This document shows, in pieces, positions 46,912 through 57,482 of a DNA stretch of 64,000 nt (within the stretch, counting starts at the first letter, position 1; each line of letters begins with the position of its first letter). The notes below the pieces were generated by a model. It searched no databases, was not told where the DNA came from, and was given only the letters and a program-made list of their open reading frames with translations. The position numbers and the translations under genes are program-made. This DNA is from Chrysaora quinquecirrha (lineage: Eukaryota > Cnidaria > Scyphozoa > Semaeostomeae > Pelagiidae): the NCBI GenBank assembly GCA_014526335.1, contig JACTAT010000016.1, positions 2,307,901-2,371,900 of the forward strand. Reading direction: 5' to 3'.

Positions 46912-47112
46912 CGAGAAAAAGATTTTCTTGAAAGAATCCAAAGCAAGCGATTTGCCTCGTTTAGCAAATTTGAAGATGATTACTATGGTGAGAGCATAAA
47001 AAATTTAAGTGACTATAGACAGTGGTTGCGCACACAGCAAAAGAAAGCTGATGCGGATGAGAAATATACCTCGTTAAAAAAGAACGAGGAAAAGCAAATT
47101 AGAGCTGCATAG
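46912..47112 (+). CDS. PAM17: PAM17-like, exon 3 and stop
   Basis: After TTGTTTCTCCAG the exon reads REKDFLERIQSKRF, then DDYYGESIKNLSDYRQWLRT, and ends in a lysine-rich tail (KKNEEKQIRAA) with TAG. D-Y-Y-G-E-x-I-x-x-L-x-D-Y-R-Q-W-L-R is the most diagnostic PAM17 motif. Total predicted length is about 250 residues, longer than the roughly 200 of fungi, mainly at the N-terminus. Confidence 0.88.
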   Translation, partial: REKDFLERIQSKRFASFSKFEDDYYGESIKNLSDYRQWLRTQQKKADADEKYTSLKKNEEKQIRAA

Positions 47113-47195
47113 AGTCTTTTAATTAATTCTTTTGTAATAACATTCATCACAGTAAGTTGAATATTTGTTTCTCTAACTTTGTGATTCTCTAACTT

Positions 47196-48159
47196 GGTAG
47201 TTGTATTCATCCAACCGTTGCGTGCTGTTGTAAGTACAGTGCATAGCGTTGTTATCTTCATGTTATTGCTGTAAAAAGCGAGACTAATTCTTGTTTAAAC
47301 CACTAAGAAAGCCTTATTTTTCTTCAAAATATTGCCTGGAGATGTCTAAAGAGTTGTTTCCCTTGGAAAGCAGTTGCAAATAGAACGGCTTGCGTACGAC
47401 TGCATACGATCCGAAGAGAAAACATGAAAACATCAAACACAAAGCAACACCATCTGAACTCATCTGCAGTGCTTTCATTCCTGTCTGACAATGATATTGA
47501 GCAAGCAAAATAGCCAAGGCCAAATTGAATCAGCAAGCAAGGCATTTCCTTGTTAACACAGAAACAGGCAAGAATCCTGAAGAAAATTAGGGGGAGTTTT
47601 TCAATCCCGTCCCGATCTTGCGAAAACCTTACTAGGAAAATTCAAAAGCGGAATTTTGTTCAGTGACTATAATTTTCAAGCTCTTCTCTGCAAATATCTC
47701 TGCAAATATGAACGAGAGCAGCTCACATTTAGAAGCTCTTCGTGCCCTACCTTTCTTGCGCGAGCCATGCTACGTTAATTTGATTTCTCTCCAAGGCAAG
47801 AAAAAGATTTTATTAAACTAAACCAGAAATGACTTTTCAAGAGAAGAAAATATGTTCATTGGCTATAATTTTCTAGCGCTCTCAGCGAATTTCCTGAGAA
47901 AGGTTTCTCTTGAAAACTCTAACTTGAGAGTAACACACTTTTAAATTTTTCGACCCACGCGCGTACTCGAGTCGTTCTATTTGCATCTGATTCCCAAAAA
48001 AAGGTTTTATAGATGTCTCCAGGCAAAATAATGAAGAAGCCAAGGCTTTCTTTTTCTAGTCGTTTAGACTGTCTCCGATTTTACAGCAATAACATCAAGA
48101 TAACACTGCTATGTAATATACTGACAACAGCACGCTGCGGTGCGGTGAATACAACTACC
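47196..48159. mobile_element. About 1-kb inverted-repeat element downstream of PAM17
   Basis: GGTAGTTGTATTCA, then GCGTGCTGTTGT and GTTATTGCTGTAAAA, at the left are mirrored at 48080-48159. Inner parts (GCCTGGAGATGTCT, TTGCAAATAGAACG) are also mirrored, so the arms are about 200 bp. No coding content. The target duplication is not clear. Confidence 0.7.
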
Positions 48160-48596
48160 ACAATGCAGTGCGAGCGTTTGCACGAGTACTTTATAATTGG
48201 AAAGGTCTATTTAAAATAATGGTCTCCACACAACGAGATCATATACCATACAGCTATTTCAACCTCATATCTCCAGTAGTTTTCTTATCCCCCATTTATC
48301 AGTTACTAAAAGGGGGAATCAGGGAATATGAAAACTATAAGAGATGGATTTTAAAATAATTCGACAAGATAGTAAACGCAATAGAACAGGTATATACAAT
48401 AGAAAAGAAATTCACACTCATTTCTGTAGTTATTGCCTTATTCCTCGATTCCTTTCCCCATTTCCCCTTCAAGTAATAGCCAATCTAAAATCGGGTCAGC
48501 TGATGAATTCTCTCTAGACAAAACGGCAAAACAAAATCTAAGGCACAAACGATCTACCTATCAATCAAAGTCATCATCTTACACAAGTTTAAGAGA
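48160..48596. other. Unassigned spacer
   Basis: No feature recognised. It leads into the minisatellite. Confidence 0.4.
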
Positions 48597-49160
48597 GCAG
48601 AATAAACCCCCCGTTCCTCTTCATTCCTCCTCGTTCCTCTTCATTCCTCCCCGTTCCTCTTCATTCCTCCCTGTTCCTCTTCATTCCTCCTCATTCCTCT
48701 TCATTCCTCTCCGTTCCTCTTCATTCCTCCCCGTTCCTCTTCATTCCTCCCTGTTCCTCTTCATTCCTCCTCGTTCCTCTTCATTCCTCCCCGTTCCTCT
48801 TCATTCCTCCCTGTTCCTCTTCATTCCTCCCCGTTCCTCTTCATTCCTCCCTGTTCCTCTTCATTCCTCCTCATTCCTCTTCATTCCTCTCCGTTCCTCT
48901 TCATTCCTCCCCGTTCCTCTTCATTCCTCCCTGTTCCTCTTCATTCCTCCTCGTTCCTCTTCATTCCTCTCCATTCCTCTTCATTCCTCCCCGTTCCTCT
49001 TCATTCCTCCCCGTTCCTCTTCATTCCTCCTCATTCTACTTCATTCTTCCTCATTCCTCTTCATTCCTCCTCATTCCTCTTCATTCCTCCTCATTCCTCT
49101 TCATTCCTCTTCATTCCTCTTCATTCCTCCTCATTCCTCTTCATTCCTCCTCATTTCTCA
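48597..49160. repeat. Pyrimidine-rich minisatellite, 10-bp unit TTCCTCYYCR
   Basis: About 55 tandem units alternating CGTTCCTCTT and CATTCCTCCY, with higher-order 60-80 bp periods. Because 10 bp by 3 units gives a 10-codon period, a 245-codon frame stays open across it by chance. There is no evidence for translation. Confidence 0.9.
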
Positions 49161-50170
49161 TTACTTTTAACATTGCGAGAGAAACTGAGATACGAGTAAA
49201 GGAATATTATTGAGTTGTGAAGTTTGATGTTGTTTTTACAAATCCAACCATGTCTACTGTTACAATCATGTTAATCCGCTACTCGTCGTGTTCAAGTTTT
49301 TCTGTCTGGTATTGTTTGTTGTATGGCTTCTCTTCCGCCAATTGGTCTCTATTCATTCACATTTGTTGCTTGGAATAGTTTAATCTGGAACCATGGTCTG
49401 AGCAAAGACATTTCTTGTTGTTTCTTGTCCGTCTGATCGAAAAATTGACTGTTTGATCAATATTTTTTGGGGGTAAAAGGGGGGAAAATTGGAGTTATTG
49501 AAGTAGAAAATCAATGGAATAGGCCATATTCCTTGGAAGAAAGGGTCTTGTTCCAAATATTTTGTCCAAGATTGTAGTAACGAGCCTCGAATGGAATGCA
49601 AAAGTTTCACATTGATGCATGCTTTGATGCATACGCATGACTGACGAGCCTCTCTTTAGTCGCTGAGTCATATCTTCTTCGTGCGTGACCAGAAATATTA
49701 CGAATTCCTAATCATGTAATTCATCATTCAGGAAAGATGGCCAAGCAACCCCCTTTATCGAGAAAGGCCGGGCTGAAAATACAAATGGTCTGTAACTGAG
49801 TCACTCAGTCACTGAACCTTATGCTGTTTACCATCTGATGATAATTGCCATTTCAATGCCAACAGCTCATATTTTCAGAGTTGATGATCAATTAGTGGTT
49901 TGCCTTGTGTTACGCGTTTTGAGCGTTCCTATATATGTATGTTGTTTGGTATGTCTATCTTTTCTGCGTTCCCCCACGCCTCACTACAACATTGTACGAA
50001 GAATTCGAAGAATTCTTCGTAAATAAAAAGATTCTTTGATTGGTGCTTACAAGAAGGCAGGGAATTCTATGTGAATGACTAAATTTCAAACTAACCTCTA
50101 TTTTGTTCACTAAATGTTCTAAATCAACCCTAGAGATTTCAATACATAGCCACGCTATCGCAATGTCCGA
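49161..50170. other. Unassigned sequence
   Basis: Short frames only. A small perfect inverted repeat, GAAGAATTC, lies near 49999-50018. No gene was recognised. Confidence 0.4.
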
Positions 50171-50176
50171 AGGACA

Positions 50177-50395
50177 ACAATCACCATCACCATCATCATC
50201 ATCGTCATCATCATCATTATCATCATCAGCATCATCATCATCACCACCACCATCAAAGGATCATCATCATCATCATCACCAACATCATCATCAAAACATC
50301 ATCATCATCATCTTCATCCGCACAACAATCATCATTATGTCATTCTCAATATTATCACCAAAATCGTCATCATCATCATCATTATCAGGATCATG
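50177..50395. repeat. (CAT)n trinucleotide-rich tract
   Basis: CATCATCATCAT runs with occasional CAC and CGT over about 220 bp. It gives apparent Ser-, His- or Ile-rich frames that are not credible genes. Confidence 0.85.
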
Positions 50396-50634
50396 ATTGA
50401 TAACCATTATGATAAGAGCGACTAAAATTGTTTGTCCATGTTGCCACTCTCTCTAATCAAATTTTTGATGAACACCTGCGTTCTGTCACTTTCCTAATTC
50501 GAATAATATTTGGAAAGACAGCCAACCGAAAATATGGTATTTTGAGGGCAAGCGAGTCACAACTGATTTTACAAAATTTGATCAATAAGTTACTCTGATT
50601 TTCCCTCAGTAATATCCAACTAAAATATCTAATT

Positions 50635-51120
50635 ATGCAAAAGGCAGTTCGAGAATCCTCTCGACAACAACTGACTCACATCTCTGTGAATATTATGGAC
50701 AAATTTGATGAGGTCCTGGGTACAAGAAGTTTGCTCCAGTTGGGAAAGGTTAAAGAAGCTATAGGTGAGCGAGCAGTAATCGACGACAATGGTGGCAGTA
50801 ATGACCAGATGCCTGAATCAGTAGCCGCGTAGAATGCGCAGCCAAGGAGAAAGAAGGAAAAGAAGCCAACGAAGCTCACTGCAACAACACATCTTGTAGA
50901 ATGCATGCAACAGATGCAGCAGAAACAAGATGAGACTGTAGGCAAAATCTTGCAAGGAATGGAGAGAATTAAAGATAGTAGCCGTAAACATACCTCTGAG
51001 GTCCTCTTGCAAGTGGCTGAAATGTTTTTGAAAGGCAAACGCAAGAAAAAAGCCGTGAAGATTCTAGCGAGATTGATCAAAGTCATATACTATGAGTATA
51101 TTTATTTCAAGCTAGATTAG
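50635..51120 (+). pseudogene. Degraded coiled-coil ORF, possibly element-derived
   Basis: One frame runs 161 codons with a single TAG at 50830. The first part has MDKFDEVLGTRSLLQLGKVK. The second is charged and helical: PRRKKEKKPTK, then VECMQQMQQKQDETVGKILQ and SEVLLQVAEMFLKGKRKKKA. Long Gln/Met-rich helices occur in Myb/SANT-like accessory proteins of PIF/Harbinger elements, and a Harbinger transposase lies 1.3 kb away, but no DNA-binding domain is visible here. Confidence 0.4.
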
Positions 51121-51624
51121 CATTCTGTTTTTAGAAAGCTATAGCAGTGTCTCAAAATAAAATAAATGGAAATGAATGAATGAATTCTCTTTATTCATTG
51201 TCAAGGTTATTTTCGTAGGAAAAATTGAACTGCATCGAATTTTTTTTTGTCTCCTTTATTCTACCTCTTTTCTTCTGAGAGAGAACCACCACAGAAAAAC
51301 AAAGGCATTTGTAAACTGGCATCAGCAAATCAAATAGAACCATACTAAGAAGGTCCTGGTCATCTCTGCCGTCCTATTCTGTGATTACTTTATATTTTAC
51401 TCTTCATTCAGTGCCAAATAAATGGAGGGATGCTTATTAATTTGTCGCAAAATTTCCCATCCCCGGCCTCATATAGGACTTCCCCGTTATTTAATTTTTT
51501 AGATTTTCCATCTCACAAGAAATTTTCTTGTCTAGAAGGTCCTGGTCACAGACTTATTCTTCGTTTCCACGCAAGGTACCCTTATAAAAATGCCTACCCC
51601 GTCGGATTATAACGACCCACCGTT

Positions 51625-51770
51625 AATTAAATTTACGAATTACTTTTTATTTCACGAGTTAGGAGTTACGAGTTATTTTTAATTTACGAATTACTTTTTA
51701 TTCCACAAGTTACGAGTTACGAGTTAATTTTATTTTACGAGTTGCTTTTGATTTCACGAATTATGAGTTC
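51625..51770. repeat. Imperfect tandem ACGAGTTA/TTTTTATTT repeat
   Basis: Units such as TTACGAATTACTTTTTATTT and CACGAGTTAGGAGTTACGAG recur about five times. Non-coding. Confidence 0.65.
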
Positions 51771-51787
51771 TTTGCCTACATTGAACT

Positions 51788-52221
51788 CAGGGCCGTCGCT
51801 ATGGGGGGTGTGGGGTGTGACACCCCCCCGGGCAAGTCTTCTGTCGGCAAATTTGAGAAGAACGGGATCAACTTATACAGTGTATACAAGAATCAAACTG
51901 GCAAATGATTACAATGTTGTTGTTCAACAGCTGAAAAGGTTGTGTTTCACGGCATTTTAGAGTTCAAAGTTCCAAAATTTTTCCGGGGGAGTATGCCCCC
52001 GGACCCCTCTTGCATGTGGGTCCCCCATTTCTATATGATGTTCTATGATTCAAGCATAATATTCCTGGCCTGACGGTTGTGTGCAAAGCATGGGAAACAA
52101 AAAGAAATTCGTCAAGGAAAGAGCAACAGCCAAGCCACACCCATCTCTAAAAGGCCACGCCCATTTTGTCGGCAAAATGCCGAGCTACACCCCCGGTCGT
52201 TGAGTCCTAGCGACGGCCCTG
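51788..52221. mobile_element. hAT-like MITE, GCCGTCGCTA-ended family (copy 2)
   Basis: Perfect 14-bp inverted ends CAGGGCCGTCGCTA and TAGCGACGGCCCTG with the perfect 8-bp duplication ATTGAACT at 51780-51787 and 52222-52229. It is 434 bp. G/C runs adjoin the left end. The internal palindrome CCGGGGGAGTATGCCCCCGG is at about 51983-52002. No transposase. Confidence 0.92.
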
Positions 52222-52442
52222 ATTGAACTACACTACTTACTTTGAACTTTAGTTTCTCACTTACATGCAAGAATTAGCACAGGAGTCGCGAGGCGTTGCA
52301 AAGCAATGCACTCAAAAATATATATCCTGTTATCCTGTTGCAACAATGACAAAAATGTAATTCAAAGACAAAAAAGATCTGAAAAATAGTGTAAAATGTC
52401 AATGTGCGATGCTTATTCTCCCTCGAAGTTGCAAATAAAATT

Positions 52443-52755
52443 TCAAAAGAAGGAGCATATCTCTTCTCCAGACCCCGAAGATTTCTCACTTTCATTTCCA
52501 CTGTTGTTGCCGTTGTAAGGGTCAGGCATCTCAAAGACGTGCCCATTCTGCTCGTGGCAAAAGTTATGCAAGATACAACAGGCTACAACGATATCAGCAA
52601 CATACGAAGGCTCTAGACAAAGCAATAATCGCAACCGTCCCTTTAAAACGCCGAAAGCTCTCTAAATAGAAACTCGTGCTTGTGATAGAGACAGATTAAA
52701 GAAACATTTATCCTGATCCATACTTGTATCATGTGTGTACGGTTTAATCAGCCCT
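52443..52755 (-). pseudogene. PIF/Harbinger transposase, C-terminal part
   Basis: The minus strand reads ARVSI-stop-RAFGVLKGRLRLL, then PSYVADIVVACCILHNFC and an acidic tail (NGNNSGNESEKSSGSGEE). R-V-x-I-E-x-x-F-G-x-L-K-x-R and A-C-x-x-L-H-N are the third-acid block and C-terminal signature of the Harbinger nuclease (DDE_Tnp_4/HARBI1 family). The conserved Glu codon is a TAG here, so the copy is dead. Its upstream part lies beyond a MITE at 53568 onward. Confidence 0.85.
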
Positions 52756-53567
52756 CAGGGGTGGCGCCAGGTGGGGGCTAGGGGGGGCTACAGCCCCCTT
52801 GTCGGGGAACTCTAGCCCCCTCATCGGGGAAAATCCTACCGTTGTCGGGGAAGTGCCGATGGGTGACTTCTTTTTGTCACTTTGACTCCTTTTCCGGTTG
52901 TTGATTAAGTTGATGAAATCTGAGGGGAGATTCGGCACTAGGAATCTAACTATTATGCATGGAATATCTAACATCGCTCAGCCCAATATAACATCGATCT
53001 CCTAACTTTCTTGACGAGAAATAGTAATAGCCTTTGCAGACCTTTTCATGTTGAAAAAGGCGCCCTCTACCGTGAACTTGAAATTTTAATAACCAACCAA
53101 AAAATCGGCAATCATCAATTTATGGAAACGCCAAAATTTACTTCAATGCGACATTGCGACAGTTAGTTGCACTACGATATTTAGCGTTTCGTGTGCGAAA
53201 TGAGTGATTATATTAGGAAATTATGCCCCTAGATGCTTGGAAATCGCATGTAAGCGAATCCAGAATTCAAATTTTTCTTGGGGAGCACCCCAGGCCCCCC
53301 TCTGTGGCTGCGCGCCGTCAGCGTTCGCTGAATCGGCCTTCAGCCAACTTATCGGCCAACTTGCCCCTGGAATGGGAAGCAGAATTAATCTGGAAATGGT
53401 TGTCAATAGATTCAAAGCTATGCACCGTTGTGAACCAATGAAGACCAATACGACCTGAAGATAAGGAATCTGGTCAAGCATAGATAAGAGTACTGTTACG
53501 TTATACATTAAGCCCTCTCGTCGGGGAGACTAGCCACCTTTTCGGGCAAAACCTAGCGCCACCCCTG
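52756..53567. mobile_element. hAT-like MITE with CAGGGGTGGCGCC ends, inserted in Harbinger
   Basis: Inverted ends CAGGGGTGGCGCCAGG and CCTAGCGCCACCCCTG (812 bp). Flanking 8-mers match only four of eight. G/C runs adjoin both ends. TTTTTCTTGGGGAGCACCCC (53271-53290) is a variant of the palindrome in the other hAT-like MITEs. It separates the Harbinger transposase halves. Confidence 0.75.
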
Positions 53568-53760
53568 AACGCACTCCCCTTGAACCCAAATGCTATGACG
53601 TTGTTTTCTATCGCTTTCTTCTGGGGCCTTAATATGGATATGATGTGTGCCATCAATTGCACCGAACACATTTGGCAATGGGGACAAAGCTCAAATGAGG
53701 CTATATACATTTAGAACATTGTTCTGCAGACTGGGGCCACATTATAAATCGATGCCGTAA
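53568..53760 (-). pseudogene. PIF/Harbinger transposase, central part
   Basis: The minus strand encodes PLPNVFGAIDGTHHIHIKAP, then EESDRKQRHSIWVQGECV. F-G-A-I-D-G-T-H carries the first catalytic Asp of the DDE domain, and N/D-R-K-x-x-H-S-I follows as expected. Continuation into 52755 across the MITE is by domain order. Sequence further upstream (to about 53900) is too degraded to read. Confidence 0.75.
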
Positions 53761-54777
53761 ATGGACTAATGCATCAGCAGGCCTTTAGTAATATACCCTA
53801 CAACGTTCTGTGCACGACGGCCGTGTTTTACCAAACAGGTAGACACACCAAATGTTTGACCCACAGACCTGTATGATTCTCCATTCGCCAAACACCTAAT
53901 TTCTGCTAATAATCAGGATCAAGATCTTTATTTGTATTCAAGTCAGCAGCAAAATAAACATCTAATTCGTTGTACTGACGATGAAAGGAAAATGCCTGTC
54001 TATCAGAATATAGTTGCATAAAGATAATGCCTCTTGTTGCTTATGTAAATTTGATAGCTGAACATACACAGATAAAAGCAACACCATTCTTTGCATTCTA
54101 CGCTGGCGGCTTTGCTCAAGCAAACAGAATATGGTCATAATGGTCAAGCAAGGCATTAAAAACTCTTTATCGAACATCTTGCTATACTTATGCGGCCAGT
54201 TTCATCCTTACTAGAATTTATGGATAGCAGAAAATGCAAGAAAGATCTTGTCTTATTTTTAAGTTGTTAAAAACTGGCAAAATTGCTGATGTCAGCATTT
54301 TTTGAAAAATCATAAAGATTTCAAAAATCGCAAAAAAATTTACAAAATCACAAATGAAGCATGCAGTGACTTGTGCGAGGCATACAGTCACTTGCGAGAA
54401 ATTTTCTATTGTTGCTGCACATGTCATTTTTCAGAAAAATCATCATTTATAATCTCGTTGACCGCCGTTATGGATTGCTAAAATCATATTTTCCAAAAGT
54501 GAGATTGGCTAAATTGGGAAAGTGAACTATTTAATTGGTGCTTATTCGAGAGGGCTCTTAGTTTTGAAACAACGCATGCAAAGCAACAAATGGTATTGTT
54601 AGAAGCTGTTGACTGTGCCTACTGAAAAAGCAAATTTACGACCTAATGCAGGCGCACCATACCAAAGCCGTCTACATACATCGCAAAATGGTGCCAATAG
54701 CGCTACACGTTCTTTATATAAGGAATCTTTAAAAACAAATGGATTCTTTTTCAAAGTTTGATTGGAAATACGTTGTT
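53761..54777. other. Unassigned sequence
   Basis: Short frames only. Possibly includes degraded upstream Harbinger sequence near 53800-53900. Confidence 0.35.
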
Positions 54778-55970
<1,193 letters not shown>

Positions 55971-56113
55971 TTAATGTGTTGTTTTATAAATAATCATATG
56001 AAGCTTTAGCTCAAATACTTTTTGACTGAAGTAAAGAAGAATGCCAATAGGATGAGTTGAAAATTTCCCGTCACGCACAGGGCAGTGGAAGTACTGCTGC
56101 ATTTTGGTTGAGT
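55971..56113 (-). CDS. Candidate terminal exon, product unknown
   Basis: After TTCTTTTTCCAG the minus strand reads STKMQQYFHCPVRDGKFSTH, then PIGILLYFSQKVFE, and stops at TAA. The codon content looks protein-like and the acceptor is strong. A second frame is also open over the same region and no partner exon was found, so it remains a candidate only. Confidence 0.3.
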
Positions 56114-56174
56114 CTGGAAAAAGAAATAGACAAGTTTTAGATTTCTTATCATGAATGCATTCATAATGATTGAA

Positions 56175-56324
56175 GAGTTACTCGGCGATTTCATTGAGCT
56201 CTATAGCTTAATGGAAACGTCTTTTGCTCTATAGTCATGCAATCCGAGTTCGAGTCCCATCTATTGTGGTATGGCACTTGTGGACAAATCTATCCTAGTG
56301 TTTGCCATTTATGACAAATATATA
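56175..56324 (+). repeat. tRNA-like SINE unit, copy 1 of a pair
   Basis: A box TAGCTTAATGGAAACG and B box GAGTTCGAGTCCC, about 35 bp apart, sit in a 150-bp unit starting GAGTTACTCGGCGATTTCAT and ending GACAAATATATA. Not a foldable tRNA. Confidence 0.75.
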
Positions 56325-56411
56325 CAATTATGTATGGTGCAGAAGAAGGCTCAACATAGCGGACACACAAAATTTCAAACGGGAGGACAGCCTTGGGCTG
56401 TATGACTTAGA

Positions 56412-56562
56412 GAGTTACTCGGCGATTTCATTAATCTCTATAGCTCAGTGGAAACGTCGTTTGCTCTCTGGTCATGCAGTCCGGGTTCGAGTACCATCTA
56501 TTGTGATATGCCACTTGTGGAAAAATCCATCTTAGTGTTCGCCATTCATGACAAATATATAA
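56412..56562 (+). repeat. tRNA-like SINE unit, copy 2 of a pair
   Basis: Same unit with A box TAGCTCAGTGG and B box GGGTTCGAGTACC, beginning 237 bp after copy 1 in the same orientation and ending in the same ATATATA tail. The pair looks like tandem insertion or duplication. Confidence 0.75.
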
Positions 56563-56642
56563 AAACTTTCTTTTCTTTGTTTTTTTGTCAGCTGTGATGA
56601 AAGGAGCCGTGGGGCCGCGGCCGGCGATTTCTATTAGCCCAA

Positions 56643-56878
56643 TACCATATTTTCTTGAACAAAAGCCGCCCTTGATTGGAAGCCGCTTTTAAATAGAAGC
56701 CGCAGAAAATTTGTGAAGAAGCTCTCCCGAAATCACTCTATCTTCTTCAGATGGTTAGTTAGTCTCGCGATAGACAGGGAATGTAACACTTCCCACATCA
56801 AAATTATGGCTTTAAAAAAAGAAGCCGCCCTTGGATAGAAGCCGCATTATTTTCATTTATATTCAAGAAAATACGGTA
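56643..56878. mobile_element. 237-bp MITE with TACCRTATTTTCTTGAA ends
   Basis: Left TACCATATTTTCTTGAA and right TTCAAGAAAATACGGTA are inverted with one mismatch. GAAGCCGC words occur near both ends. A TA duplication is possible because both ends carry TA, which would suggest Tc1/mariner, but this is not proven. Confidence 0.65.
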
Positions 56879-57482
56879 GACATTTTAAGAGAGATCTTGT
56901 TCGGGTGCGACATTTTTCTGGAAAATGGTAGCATATGGAGTAAGGGAATCCTTTTCCACGTGTAAAGACTGTAATTGCCGTCGTTTCAGGAGAGATATTG
57001 CAGCAAATTTTTCTTCCAATTCACATTAACTGGGAGTCAAAGTGCAAGATTCTAGGATCAATTTAATTCAGTATTTTCATTTTTGTGAGTTACTTGCATC
57101 TTGTTTCCTGAGTTTCTGCAGATATTTTGAACACTTACTATTGCAGATTCTCTTTCATGTCGTTTTCTTCTATTATTCGTGAATTTGGAGTAAAATCTGC
57201 AGCGCTATATACTCTGAAACAAAGCGGCTGCAAATCCATTTCATTGCACCCCAAGAGGATTCCTTAGGAAAGACGTCTACCATTTTCCAGTAAAATACAT
57301 GGTGATGATGGTGATGATAAATATAATCACATGATTTAATTTTTCTACTTACGGTATCATGTTTCACGCAAGTGTTCAATGTCCTGCGATAATGATAAGT
57401 ATTTTGACATTTGTTTTTTACTATAACAAGTGTTAAAGAAATGACCAAAGCATTGTCGTCCTATGATTCGCTGCAAAAAATT

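Noticed and set aside
48433..49170. 245-codon plus-strand frame rich in Ser, Phe, Leu and Pro
   Set aside because: It lies over a 10-bp minisatellite whose triple period keeps the frame open by arithmetic. There are no start context, domains or splice sites.
50103..50396. Ser/His-rich 97-codon protein
   Set aside because: The frame is produced by a CAT trinucleotide tract.
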